DNA of 64,000 nt from NCBI GenBank assembly GCA_039111635.1, contig JBCAQO010000001.1:2790001-2854000 (forward strand). Reading direction: 5' to 3'. Below, piece after piece: positions 12,523-23,755 of the stretch. Each line of letters opens with the position of its first letter. Within the stretch, counting starts at the first letter, position 1. The translations under genes were made by a program, and so were the position numbers. Origin of the DNA: Heterobasidion occidentale. Its lineage: Eukaryota > Basidiomycota > Agaricomycetes > Russulales > Bondarzewiaceae. The notes under the pieces were generated by a model, which worked only from the letters and a program-made list of their open reading frames with translations, did no database searches and was not told the origin of the DNA.

Positions 12523-14082
12523 CTATGCCTTTTTCACAGGACGGATATAGATATCTCTGTACTTGCCCGGCACCTGTGGTTCAGCCACAGGGGCAACGAA
12601 CCCCGCTTTCCGTTTCTCTTCGGCAAGTTCGCGAATCAGAGCGAGGAAATCTTCTACAGCCTTCTCAGTAGTCTGGACGTGCACGACCAGACGAGAGCCG
12701 CCTAATATAATTCGCTCATTCAGCTGGCTACCGCGCTCGGCGATCTCGGCGTAATGCAAACCAAGAGGCGATGGGTCGTAGAAAACCTGTGTTCGGGTAA
12801 GGTACGCGCATATGAGTCGAGTGGAGAATGGCGCACCATGCAAGTCTCGGCCGGGCTTGTTATATGCGCCCCAATATCCTTGAGGCCTTGCTCAAGTCGG
12901 CGAGCAAGCGAGTGCACATAGGGCAATTTCACAAAGTTATTGGTGAGAGCATATGCTGCAGAGGCTGAAAGGATGCCAGTCTGCCGCATTCCACCGCCGA
13001 AGAGTTTCCGGAACCAGCGCGCTTTGGTGATGAGCTCTTTCGTGCCTACAAGACAAGACCCAATGGGGGCGCCTAATGAAACGAGATCGGTCCGGGGTCA
13101 ATGGGGTCAAGCAAAGACAAGTTGCTGAAAACGTACCGAGGCCTTTGCTAAAGCATAGACTGACAGAATCGAATGGTGCGACCAGTTCTGCGATGGAGGT
13201 GCCTGTTTCTGCAGCTACATGCCAGATACGAGCACCATCAAGGTGCATTTTTACACCCTGGCTGTGGGCATAATCGGAAATGCGGTTGACTTCCTCCTGG
13301 GGTATAATGGTACCGTTCAGGGTATTCTCGAGTTCTATAATCTCAGTTGGAGCGCTGACAAGTGGCAAAAGTCAACGGTCCTGATGTCAAGGGGAGAGAC
13401 AATTCGTTGTACCAATGGAGATCGGTGCCAGTGACGATGTGTTCTTGAACATCGGACAAAGTCAAATGATGGCCTTGAAAAACCATAACATAGCATTAGT
13501 TCGTATAATCCCCGAGTAAGTACCTTGATTCAGATCTCGTGTAACTCGCCGTTTGAAGGAATGGCAGTGATCAAATGAGCACCAGAGTGGAAAGCTGCAC
13601 CGCCTGCTTCGTATTTGTTTATGTGCGCACGGTGGTCGCATAGAACCGAATACGGTGGCTGCTTGAGATGTGTCCTCAAGGCTATTTGGTTGGACATAGT
13701 GCCCGAGGGCATGAAGAGAGCTGCCTCTTTCCCAGTCAATCGGGCCATGTGGGCTTCCAGGGCGATGGTTGCCGGTTCGTGATAGACGTCGTCGCCAAGG
13801 GACGCTTGTATAGCATACTTGTACATCTCTCTGCTTGGAACTGAGACCCTTTCAGGATGCCTCCACGAACTGCCAACAAGTAAACGGTATACCTGTGATT
13901 GTATCGGCTTCATCTCTCGTTCAGACAAATCAAAAAGTAAGATTGTTGAATTACTCACATATGAAGCACCTGGCTACGTCTCTAGCCTGACTCGCATTGT
14001 CTTCCGATTGAGTGTCGGTCAGGATGTCGAACTTGACAAGCTCGGCAACCTTAGCTCTGGCGGCCTCGATGTCTTCAGTCAT
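12523..14082 (-). CDS. GLY1: Low-specificity L-threonine aldolase
   Basis: This PLP enzyme cleaves threonine to glycine and acetaldehyde. Conserved blocks appear in order: ASLGDDVYHEP, TGKEAALFMPSGTMSNQIAL, DHRAHINKYEAGG, IIELENTLNGTIIP, KMHLDGARIWHVAAETG, and FDSVSLCFSKGLG, which carries the PLP lysine. GGMRQTGILSASAAYAL follows. The start is ATG at 14082 (MTEDIEAARAKV); a spurious upstream extension starts at a non-ATG codon. The family SDT motif is missing from the long exons. It is recovered by a 15-nt microexon at 13893-13907 between introns of 51 and 52 nt, giving CFI-SDTIT-VPSREMYKYA. A further intron near 13330-13390 joins TDLHC to APTEIIEL. The gene ends IYIRPVKKA at 12523, tail-to-tail with URB2. 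Confidence 0.93.
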
Positions 14083-14896
14083 GGTAGTGTTGCAGCGGAT
14101 TGGTACGAGGCGGCAGTGGAGATGTGGGACGAATCTGCAGGATCGGATATGACTCCCACATAAAAATGGTCGTATCATTTCAGATCATGTCAGAATAGAA
14201 AATGATTTCCCCAGGTTCATTGCTTTGAGATATTGAGATCCGTGACACGTGTGAGTCATAGTGTACTATTATACGGATCGGAACTTCGGCCGTATGTACA
14301 TGTGTGTCTGTCAGTGTCTGCCGCCACCAGGCTACGCTCGATCATATTTAGAGGCACACTCGGTAGCACTCGTCGTCATCGTCAACAACAATGCTATCAC
14401 CGAGAAGCTCAATGCAGCTCGAGTCAAGCCTCGGATTATAAAGTGAACTGTTCCAGGCCACATGAAATGCTATGGGATAGTGAAGATGGTATTACAGCAA
14501 GTAGTCTCGAGGTAAGAGCTGCTGTGTGCCTCTTAAACTGAAATTTCTTGGCTGTATCATGCATCATCATGCATCAACGAGTAACCAAACAACGCAGTCT
14601 GGTGCATTTATGGGTCGCCTCTCATGTGCGTTCGTTTAAAAGGTGCGCTCTGCGCCGAACGTTCTTCACCTTCCCCCAAATACCCTGTTGTCTCGGAGCC
14701 CTGGAGGCCTTTTCACGTTCTTTCTATAGATATTTTTGATCCTGTTATCTTCTGATTTCCCATTTCCCCATCCTTATAACGTAACTAACTTTGTTTCCAA
14801 GGCCAACTTCCTTTGAACGTTCAAGTCACTCGTTTTATTTAAACACCCTCGAGTCTCGTCTGTATCTCGGTGCCCCCCTCCCCCCTCTCGTCCAGC
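14083..14896. promoter_or_regulatory. Divergent promoter region between GLY1 and the secreted App1-like gene
   Basis: About 800 bp with no recognisable coding sequence. A CT-rich pyrimidine stretch with a TTTATTTAAAC element lies directly before the start at 14897. The ORFs inside have no family resemblance. Confidence 0.5.
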
Positions 14897-16235
14897 ATGC
14901 GCATTTTATACACGTCTCTCCTCACGCTCTACCTTCCTCTTCTTTCCGCTAATGCCGCCCCGACACGCCGACTCTTTGATACCATTTCCAGTCTCAATGA
15001 CGTCCTCCTCTTCGATGCGCCCGGATTTCTCGATGCCTCCGGCAAGACGACGATCGCTCAAATGGAGGCCTATGTCTCCCTCGCCGCATTCAATATCTCG
15101 CCGGTCTTGAGTGCCGCCGAATCCTTCATCTCGGGTTTGGGCATCAATGTCACTGATGTAGACAGGATCGGCGACAGGCTCAAATTGTTCGCAACAGTTG
15201 GATCAGGCGGGAAGGAAGTCCCGGTTACCGTCGCTGGGTGTAGTCCAGGAACGGCAACGTTGGATAGTACAGCCGGATTAGGGAGTGACCATGGAATCGT
15301 CCTCCAGAATGTATCCCTTGGAACATGTAGCAGTGGACCATTGGTAGCGACCGTTAAGTCTACGGACAACAGGTCATTCACTGCAAAGGTGTTCCCGTCC
15401 CCTGCGAACGGGTTCGGGGTGATCTCTGGTCAGTCCTCATCCATTCCTTTCATGTAACCCTTCGTCTCATTTGTTTTTCTCAGACATCGATGACACCGTG
15501 AAGGTATGTTCAAGCATAGCGTATTTGAGTTCAGTTAAACGAACCCACATCCAAGATTACCAATACACTGGACAAGCTGAAAGTCATCCAGGCGACTCTG
15601 CTCGATGACCCTACACCAGTATCCGGAGTAAGTCTCTCTGAACTAATTCTCCACACTCTCATTCAGTAACGCATCTCCCTTAGATGCCCGAGCTTTACAG
15701 TCATCTCAACACCGCACTGTCCAAGCCGGCTTTCTTCTACGTCTCAGGATCTCCATTCCAGCTCTACCCTTTCCTCAACGACTTCATCACTACCACGTTT
15801 CCTAATGGTCCAATCTTCCTCCAGAACCTCACTTTCACGAACATCGATGGTCTTGTCAATCTCGTTGCCAATGAAAACCAAGTTTTCGACTACAAAGTTG
15901 GGCAAATTCAAAAGATCCATGGAATGTATCCAGGCAAGAAGTTCCTGACTGTTGGAGACTCGACACAGAAGGATCCTGAGACGTATGGTCAAATGTGATT
16001 TGTATTTATCTTTCAGGCGGTTTGAGCTTCGACTGACGTGTCCATCAGTTTCCGCCAGTTTGGTGCTGACTTCGTCTCCTGCATTTGGATCCGTCGTGTA
16101 GATGGCGCGAACAACACCGATGCTCGGTTCGCGACTGCCTTTGAGGGCGTTCCAAGCACCCGCTTCAGGATTTACGATGATGCAGATATCACCAAGACGC
16201 TTCCTACCGTGGATGTTGCTGGTGGTAAATGTTGA
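14897..16235 (+). CDS. Secreted App1-type phosphatidate phosphatase-like protein (DUF2183)
   Basis: The ATG at 14897 starts a clear signal peptide (MRILYTSLLTLYLPLLSANA before APTRR). The gene has at least four introns. After a beta-rich N-terminal half, the App1/DUF2183 catalytic region begins with DIDDTVKIT (about 15484-15560), the DxDxT motif of HAD-like phosphatidate phosphatases. It continues with PAFFYVSGSPFQLYPFLNDF, then KKFLTVGDSTQKDPETY, and ends with CIWIRRVDGANN and RIYDDADI. Yeast App1 is cytosolic and works at actin patches, so a signal peptide on this copy suggests a secreted or vesicular role in lipid turnover; that is inference. The upstream in-frame codon near 14870 is GTG, not a start. 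Stop at 16233-16235. Confidence 0.85.
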
Positions 16236-16558
16236 TGGATGTTCCGTTCGTGATCGTCGAGATTGCGCATTGCTGTGCTTTACTGTGTCTCTGGACTGCA
16301 TAGTACTGAATTATCTTAAAATGAATTGACCTTATTTGACATTCACCGACGTAAAAAGCCATGAGCATACAGCCATATCCGACGCGTCGACGCGTCAATT
16401 TGCTTTCTCACGTGAAATTTTACGACCAACCACGTGCGCTCTCATGTATATGGTCTCTTCTCTGCTCAACCGTACCTCAACCGTTCCCACTCGTGTTTTT
16501 TCATCATCTTCAGCTTCTTTTGTGTCAAGAATTTTCGTCTCTGTATACTATAATCACT
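16236..16558. promoter_or_regulatory. Promoter of the SERF/zinc-finger gene with palindromic double ACGCGT
   Basis: A perfect 16-bp palindrome, GACGCGTCGACGCGTC, lies at 16381-16396 and contains two ACGCGT boxes. Two CACGTG hexamers follow at 16409-16414 and 16431-16436. All sit 120-180 bp before the start codon at 16559. ACGCGT is the MBF/MCB cell-cycle box in yeasts and CACGTG binds bHLH factors; their use here is inferred. Confidence 0.5.
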
Positions 16559-16965
16559 ATGGGCAACGTAACTACTCTCCGACACGTCTCTGCCAGGCTT
16601 TCTGGCTGCTGAATGTATCGTCTTGGTTCAGGGAGCAAAGGCACAGCAGAAGCGCGAACGCAACGCCGAAAAGAGTGGCAGCAAGGGGTCGAAGAGCCAG
16701 AGCAAGGTCAACGAGGCGGCAAAGAATATCGTGTGCTCTGTCTGCAAGCAACCTTTCGTACGTGCTCATTGCTGGAAGTTGTAATTACTATCGCTAACCA
16801 TCCACGTATCTAGCTGACTACCACTCGTGCACCTGCGTGAGTCCTCGTTCGTTCATCAATCTCAGGGCTTGGCTGACAAGCTTTCCAAATCGCAGTCTGG
16901 AAGAACACGCACAGAATAAACACTCGAAAACGATGGCCGACTGCTTCCCTGGTTCGGCGAAATGA
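16559..16965 (+). CDS. Small SERF-like / zf-met2 zinc-finger protein
   Basis: A protein of about 75 residues in four exons. The first coding exon is only 9 nt (MGN). Then come a lysine/arginine-rich 4F5/SERF-like segment (QKRERNAEKSGSKGSKSQSK), an acidic-helical VNEAAKNIVCSVCKQPF, a 24-nt-scale exon LTTTRAPA, and finally LEEHAQNKHSKTMADCFPG with the stop at 16963-16965. CxxC...H...H spacing gives one zinc finger. This build is conserved in fungi and plants (Arabidopsis At2g23090-like), but its function is not established. The reconstruction is unambiguous because each intron has GT-AG ends and keeps frame. Confidence 0.9.
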
Positions 16966-17252
16966 TGATTTCAGGGTTTCTCACTCGTGCTATCGTGCAT
17001 TCATATCCTTTGGGTCTGATTTAGAGTTTGGAGGGTATGGTGGGATAGATGCTGATAGATGTCGACCAGCTTTCTCCTGCAATGACATTGATTTGAGCAA
17101 AGCCATGAACAAAGTTGAATGCATTCCATTTACGAATTAGAGTCGAGAGCGCATAATTTAAGCTGGCAGATAATGTGCGTCGCTGTCTTCGTCAACGTCG
17201 CTCGTCATCAACATGAATCTGTTGTTCGTCGTGCTCAACGCCATCCTCCGCC

Positions 17253-17675
17253 TCACACGCCCATCGGGCCTCCCGGTCCCATAGCGTTCGCACCTACACT
17301 CTGCAACCGCTCCCCAACCTTCTTATTCGCCTCGAAGAATTTCGCGACGCATCTATCGATACATACGCTCTCGCCCTTGTTCAGATCGCCCTCTGCATAG
17401 CGCGTGCTGATGCACTTCGTGTGACACGACCTGAAGAGACGGCACGAACATTCATCAACATAGCGAAACAGCAGAAAAACTAAAGGCTTCACGTACGTGA
17501 CTATTTTGTTGAAAACGTCTGTCACCATATCCAGTCTGATGCAAAACGCGCAAATGATTGAGCAAGATACAACGGACACGCGTGGATGGAGGCGCACATA
17601 CTCGCTGACGGCCATCTCGATCCGTTCTGCGTTGATGGCGCCTGAAGGCGCGTTGGATCGTCCAAGGAATGACAT
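17253..17675 (-). CDS. TIM10: Mitochondrial intermembrane space chaperone Tim10
   Basis: A small Tim protein that, with Tim9, escorts hydrophobic carrier precursors across the intermembrane space. It starts [12 protein letters not shown] at 17675 and has two introns. The spliced core reads [24 protein letters not shown], then [27 protein letters not shown]. The twin CX3C motifs (CHTKC and CIDRC) form the two disulfides of this family. The MSFLG start and LDMVTD block match Tim10 rather than Tim8, Tim9 or Tim13. The Gly/Pro tail MGPGGPMGV ends at 17253. The start is 252 bp from the divergent UTP4 start, so the two genes share a promoter region. Confidence 0.95.
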   Translation of the reverse strand: MSFLGRSNAPSGAINAERIEMAVSEYVRLHPRVSVVSCSIICAFCIRLDMVTDVFNKIVTYVKPLVFLLFRYVDECSCRLFRSCHTKCISTRYAEGDLNKGESVCIDRCVAKFFEANKKVGERLQSVGANAMGPGGPMGV

Positions 17676-17927
17676 TGGATTGTAAGACTCTGTTTTTCAC
17701 GAGAACAAGTTTGAGTGTGATTGAGGATGAGGAGAAAGCAAAGAAAGGTTAAAGGGAGTTGGCAAGAGACGAAGTGTCCGCCACTACGCGCCAAATCCGG
17801 CTCGCGATGAGGAAAATACACTTTCGCGTTCTCTTCTTCCCGCGGCAATTGACTCCTTCACTCAAGATCGAGCGCAAGAGCTAGACACGCTCACCGACAA
17901 TCCAGGTGGACTTTCTGGTGCGTTACC

Positions 17928-20809
17928 ATGGGAGGGACGACTACACTCTCTGTTCATCGTTGCCGCTTTGTCGACTACTCGCCGTCCGCCATCACCTCTC
18001 TGGCCTTTCCCCCTTTGCCTTTGCCGTCTCACAAAGGCAAAAAGAAAGCAGAATTCTCTAGAAAAGTCCCAAAAGTTGGGACACTCGTCGTCGGCAGAGC
18101 TAATGGTAATATAGAGATATGTGAGTGGACGGGCTCACAGACTGAGGTCCAGGCTCCTCAAGCTTGGGTTGTGCAAAAGGTACGTCTGCAGTGACACAGA
18201 AGTGGGCCATATCTGAATCGTGGGCGCGTTTCAGACACTATCAGGACCTCATCGATCTAAAGTCGATTCTCTGGCTCTCACTCTCCGGCATGCTGATACT
18301 GTAGATTCAGAGGATGTTCCGTCTCTTGCAGACCTCCGTCTATTTAGTACAGGTGGTGGAAGTGAACTTTTAGAATGGGACATTCTCAATGGATGTATTC
18401 GGGTGAGCAGCGGTCCTGATTTGTGTAACACGATGATTCTCACTTTTTCTGCGCAGAGAACAATTTCGTCTCAAGGAGGCTCCATCTGGTCAATAGCTGC
18501 CAATCCCTCATCTACCCTCCTCGCGCTTGGCTGCGAAGACGGCTCCATTCATCTCTTTTCTCTTGAAGATGACAGCCTTGGTCATTTCCGCCATCTCGAC
18601 CGCTCCAAATCTCGCATTCTGAGTGTAGCTTGGGGTCCTCCTGTACCGCATGAAGCAAAAAAAGGCGCCCAATCGCCCTTGTCAGACAGTGGCGATAGTG
18701 ACGACGATGACGACGAATGGTTAGATTCGTGGATAGTCGCTGGATGCTCTGATAGTAGTTTGAGAAAGTGGGATATTGCGACAGGAAGGGTCCTTGATCG
18801 CATGGGAACGGATAAGATGAGGGGTGAGCGGACATTGGTCTGGACAGTTGGTGCTCTAGGGTGAGTATAGCGCCTGAGTCGATATTATGTCTACGAAACT
18901 GATGTCCTACAGAGATGGTACAATTGTATCGGGAGACTCTCTTGGTATGGTCAAATTTTGGGACTCACGAACTTGTACGCAACTGCAGAGTTTTCAAGCG
19001 CATGGTGCTGATGTTCTTTGCCTCACAATTGGCTCTGTGCGTTTACTTTCGTTCGTAAAAACCCGCTGCCAATGCTGACTACACAACTAGGATGGCACGA
19101 CGGTCTATACATCCGGAGTGGACCAGAAAACAACCCAATTCTCCCTTGTCAAGACCTCAGGCTCGTCCTTTCTTTCATCTGCAAGCCGTTGGGTCCAGTC
19201 CTCCTCCAAACGCATGCACTCGCACGACGTGCGAACGCTAGCGATCTGGCCTCCTCATACCCCACTACCGTCATCCCATCGTCGACGCTTCCCCATTGAT
19301 GTCGCACCTATACTCGCATCCGGTGGTCTCGATATGTCCGTTGTCCTCGCACCAGCTGCCCTCCCTCAAACAACAACATCTGCCAAAATAATTAACCCGC
19401 TCTCTACAAGCACAGTCGCAACCTTCGAAGATGCGTATCATCGACGACTCGCTTACTCTTCTGGGCCTAGCTCTACAAGCGCGATCAAGGTGGCTAAGCA
19501 GATGCGACTGGTCATGTGCATGCGGGAAGCTGGTTTGACGGTTTGGAGGATATTGCCGAAAAGTAGTGGAGAGGAGGCAGAACAAGAGCTGCCTGCGGAC
19601 GGCCAGACGGGAGGCTGGGAGCAAGTGTTGGACATGGAGTTCAATGTTCGCACTAATCTGGTCGCTAGCGCAATCTCGGACGACGGTGCATGGCTTGTCG
19701 TTTCCGATTTTTACGAGACGAAATTATTCTCACTGGAAGCAACCGTGAGTGTTTCGCGTTTTTTGCTCAATCCTTGTTGAGAAAGCTTTATTGAGCAGAA
19801 GTCTGGTGACCTGAGACCCAAACGTGTTCGTGAGTTCGGCGAAGTCTTGCAGCAGCATACAGCAGGCTCGTCAACCTCCACTGGTGCATCCTCGCTCGTG
19901 TTTAGCCCTGACTCGTCAAGGCTTGTGATGGCCACTGCCGGTTTGTCATATATTCTCGTAATTGATCTCGGAATGGACACCGGGAAGCCTCGCGTCCTGC
20001 GTCGATTTAGTCAACATCGATTCAAGGATGTCATCATTGGCGAGAGGACAGTGAAGGGCAGACGAAGCGAAGGCGTGGAGGACATTGAGATGACCGAGGT
20101 CGACACAAATGTCTATGGCGAGTCCCCCAGCATGGCGACCTCAGATAATGATGAGCCAGCATTCTCTAAGCCCGTCATCGGGGCCGTTACTCGCATGGCA
20201 GTCAGCCCTGATGGTCAATGGCTTGCAACTACAGACGACCACAGGCGCACGCACATTTTCAACCTCGACTCCATCCAACACCACACCGTACTTCCAACCT
20301 TCCCACACCCTGTTCATGCGCTCGCGTTTTCTCCAAGTACTCCCTCTCTCCTTCTCCTTGCGTTTGCGAACAACAACATTGAAATGTACGACGTTGAGGC
20401 ACGACAATTTCCCCCGTGGTCCCGCGAGTTGTGCGCGTCCCTCCCGAAGCGGTTCACTCATCTACACGATCCGGTCCTCGGCGTCGCGCTTATGCCTGCA
20501 GTAGAACCGGGCACTACGGCCACAAGCCTGGCGTTGTTCTGGGGCTCGACCTGGATATGCAAGGTCCAGTTGGATGCCCCCGTCGGCTGGGGTGGGTTTG
20601 GGAAGAAGCGCAGGCGGAAGCAGCACGCGCCGCCTGGCGCCCCGACGAAGGAAGACGGACAGAACTTCAAGCTGATCACGCATTACCGACCAATCTTGTT
20701 CGTCGAATTTTTGGATATGGGCGAGCTGCTGGTCGTCGAGCGCCCGCTGGTGGATGTGTTGGCAAAACTTCCGCCAGCGTATTTCAAGCCCAAATATGGA
20801 GCTTCATAG
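17928..20809 (+). CDS. UTP4: U3 snoRNP (t-UTP) WD40 protein Utp4/Cirhin
   Basis: Roughly 850 residues of WD40 repeats in about seven exons, starting MGGTTTLSVHRCRFVDYSPS at 17928 in a good context (TTACCATGG). Repeats visible include GNIEICEW, GSELLEWDI, LALGCEDGSIHLFSLEDD, IVAGCSDSSLRKWDIATGRV, GTIVSGDSLGMVKFWDSRTC and LASGGLDMSVVLAP. An acidic loop (SGDSDDDDDEW) interrupts one blade, and a basic patch KKRRRKQHAPPG lies near the end. The KVDSLAL and HGADVLCL blocks and the end VLAKLPPAYFKPKYG fit Utp4/Cirhin, a subunit of the small-subunit processome that couples rDNA transcription to 18S processing. It is divergent from TIM10 and tail-to-tail with the Mpv17-family gene. Confidence 0.88.
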
Positions 20810-21110
20810 ATGGACGTATAAAAGTACTGTATCTCTCTCAAAGTCGCTGTTGTTAGGTCATTTCGAAGGGGAGCTTAATAGTGATGTGTGTTAGTGTGTG
20901 TTGCGTGATGCAATCAACAAGACCGTTCTGTATTGCCAATGAAAGTATGTACAAAGTCGTCTGGAGCAAAATAATCTAGTGGCAAATGATGCAACGAACA
21001 CCTCTACTCGAATGAGGTTGAGTGTAGGGGCTGATTGTAAGGCTACAAGATACAACAATGATATAATAAATGGTGAGTTGAGGTGGGCTGGAAGATTGTT
21101 CAATGCAAGT
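20810..21110. other. Intergenic region between convergent UTP4 and SYM1
   Basis: A 3'-3' interval of about 300 bp. It holds short A/T-rich stretches that could serve as polyadenylation signals (ATAATAAAT near 21060). No coding signal was recognised. Confidence 0.5.
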
Positions 21111-22070
21111 CTAAAGATGAAGAGCATCCTCCTGATCTTGCCTACGGACCTCGCTGTAGAAGACGATCAGCCAGAGGCTCGATAAGACAGAGAACGAAAC
21201 GAAGGCGCACTTAGAGTTGATGATAGATAGGTAAAGCGTCCAGAACACCCCGCAAGACTGCTGGAAGGGCACCCGATAGGCCAAGGGCATGAAACGGAAG
21301 TTCACAAACTGCAATCGTATCCACTATCAAACATTGAAAAAGACCAACATGGAAGCGAACCTGTGCGGCTGGCCAGACTTTCCAATTGGCGATGAGTGCA
21401 GGGCGGTAGAGATCTTTGTACTTTCCGCGAATGTGGGCCCCATCACGTCCTTCCATCACGCCCATTGAACCAAGGAACACCGCGAGCTGCAAGGACAATG
21501 GCCTCAAAAGGGAGTTAAAACTGCTTCCGAATGACACATACGCCAATGGGTGCCCTGTACGACGAAATGTCAAGCTATCGAAACCATGCTGTAGAACTGT
21601 CGACAAACATTACTATCTGATCGCAGGCAACTCGTTTGCATAGCGTAGCCCAGCGCGAGGTACTGTGGCCAGACTGCTGACGCGCTTGCAATGGAAACCT
21701 AGCCTCGAGAAATTTATTCCAGCGACCGATCATTGGACCTGTAGTATTCCCTCAGTAAATGCTCCACGGATATCTGAAATAAGCAGTCTCACTCATTCCA
21801 GCACCGAAGCAGAAGAAGCGGAGGGTGCGTAAGGGGTCATAAGGCATCCGTTCTTTGTGCGGGTCGTGAGACGCAGACTTTCCAGCACCGACACGAATGA
21901 GATGTCAGTGGGATGTCCAGGAAGTCAAAAAAATGACTCACAAACTGCTGTACCATCTGCGCGACGACATCCCCTAATGCATTGAGCGCACCGCCGGCAA
22001 TGGCGAGCGTGCCGTTTGGATGAGACTCGAACGATTGTTGGTAAGCACGGGCGAGAGCGATGCTAAGCAT
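21111..22070 (-). CDS. SYM1: Mpv17/PMP22-family organelle membrane protein
   Basis: The start MLSIALARAYQQSFESHPNG at 22070 leads into LAIAGGALNALGDVVAQ, the usual family opening. An intron of about 60 nt joins QMVQQF to KSASHDPHKERMPYDPLRTL, followed by the RFFCFGAGMSPMIGRWNKFL block. The C-terminal signature is YRPALIANWKVWPAAQ spliced to FVNFRFMPLAYRVPFQQSC and FWTLYLSIINSK. Four membrane helices are expected. Yeast Sym1 and animal Mpv17 sit in the mitochondrial inner membrane; paralogues are peroxisomal. The frame runs on for about 30 residues after SIINSK to the stop at 21111, longer than usual, so an intron or a natural tail extension is possible there. Confidence 0.85.
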
Positions 22071-22328
22071 TTGTTCTGAAGGTCAGAGCAGAGGATATGT
22101 GCATGGCAAAGACCAACCGAATCGCATTCATGCACTGTCTCGGGTTTCCACTTTTGTGGGGTTTTTGTGCGTCGTTCAGGAGCAAGTTCAGTCATCGCGT
22201 GACGTCACTGCTGCCGCTACGCGTCACCCAAAGCGCGCCTCCCAAACCAGTTAAGTAGCTGATGCCTCAAATTGGGTTCGCCACGAAAATACAGCACTCA
22301 TATACATATTCAGGACAGAGACTAGATA

Positions 22329-23755
22329 TCAAATCTCATTCCCTTCGACCTTTGTCCCCTTCACCACCACAACGATAATGCCTGTAGCGCAGAATTGTGG
22401 TGATGGTCAGAATATTCTGGATCTTTCGAAGGGCGCCTGCCGAAGCTACTTACCTCCGGTGGGCATATTGTAATTTCCTCGTCCTATAACGCGTAACAAC
22501 CCGTTGATGATACCTCCGTGCGCGGTAACCGATATATCTTTCAAAATGCACCTGACATTTGTGAACGTAACCGGCAAGGATCAGCCGCGACTCACAGGTA
22601 TCGTTTTCATCTTGGGTGAAGAGTCGGTCCAAAAAACTTCTTGCGCGCTCGTCTACGTGGGCTTTCGTCTCACGCTCGGGCGTCCAAAGTAAATCATGTT
22701 CCGAGAATCCATTCTCGAACTCGAAGTCAGGGAATTCAGTGTGGATCTCCGAACGCGTCCGGCGCTTGTCGCAGGTGTGTTCTCCGTACTCCTCGCGCCA
22801 GTCCTGTCGTTACGAAAGAGAATTGTTACAACGATGCCGTTCAGCCAGACGGCATAGTTGAAGTCAGAGAGGGTGGATGTATATATACCTCGAGCACAAC
22901 GGGCTTGGGGCTCGTTTCTGTGAAGACGCCGTCGAATGTGAATACAAGCGTGCGCATGGCACGCCTCATCGGACTACTGTAGAGCTTTTGAGGGAGCGGT
23001 ATCCCCTTCGACAGTTCAGCCTTCCATGCAGCGTTTGCGTTGCGTGCTTGGTCTTCACCCAATGCTGTGAGAAAGGGATCCGCTGCCGCAGAATAGTATC
23101 GGAACAAATTCAACCGGAAGATCCGCGTAACTTACGGCCCCATATCATTTCCTCATCACCGTTGAGAAGAGACCAGTAGCTATCCAGGGATCAGCGTTAT
23201 ATGATTGGGTCGACAACGAACGCACTCATCCCAAGCCTAGAAAAAAACAGTTAGGATCAGCTCAATCTTCATTGAGCCACCCTCACCTGTTCGCCATACT
23301 TGCTGGCCGCAACATTATCTAAGAAAATTTTAGTTGCTCTAGTTCTTGATCTACAGTGAAAGTTGACAAACGGTATCCCTGCCCATGTCTTCCAAGAAAC
23401 AAAACTTTATAAGATGTCTCGGGACTGCTGGCAGAAGCAGAATTGAGCTGCTCGATTTTCGACGTGAACTCTGACCAAGAGCCTGATAGCAACCCCAGTG
23501 AAGGCGGTGTCTATGGAGTTTGCGGTGAGTGATTTGGAGCGGAAAATTGTGCTCGCAATGGGGGGATACCACTCGGACCAGCGAACGTTGGGGTGCTTAC
23601 CGGTCCTATCGATACCGGGTCCGATTCTAATTTAGTATTATCCTGGATAAAGAAACCTGGTACAATCTAACATGACGCTTACGATGAGAACTGAAATCGA
23701 GGGACGTGATTTGGAAGAAGGCTCACGAACTGACCTCGTATATTAACTCAGACAT
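22329..23755 (-). CDS. PMU1: Histidine-phosphatase-family protein (Pmu1 type)
   Basis: It starts with a 21-nt exon MSELIYE at 23755, joined by an intron to IVPGFFIQDNTKLESDP. The phosphohistidine motif is LGRHGQGYHNVAAS, split by an intron inside the Tyr-His pair. Then come KYGEQ, an 11-nt microexon (23226-23236) giving AWDD, YWSLLNGDEEMIWGP, DPFLTALGEDQARNA, SSPMRRAMRTL, then REEYGEHTCDKR and FENGFSEHDLLW. The second catalytic histidine is in VTAHGGIINGLL, and the gene ends VVVKGTKVEGNEI. These blocks match yeast Pmu1, a phosphoglycerate-mutase-superfamily phosphatase whose physiological substrate is unclear. It is divergent from the GH15 gene, 626 bp away. Confidence 0.88.

Noticed and set aside
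13530..13958. GLY1 read without the microexon, which would lack its SDT motif and suggest a broken enzyme
   Set aside because: A 15-nt exon with clean splice sites on both sides restores the motif, so the gene looks intact.
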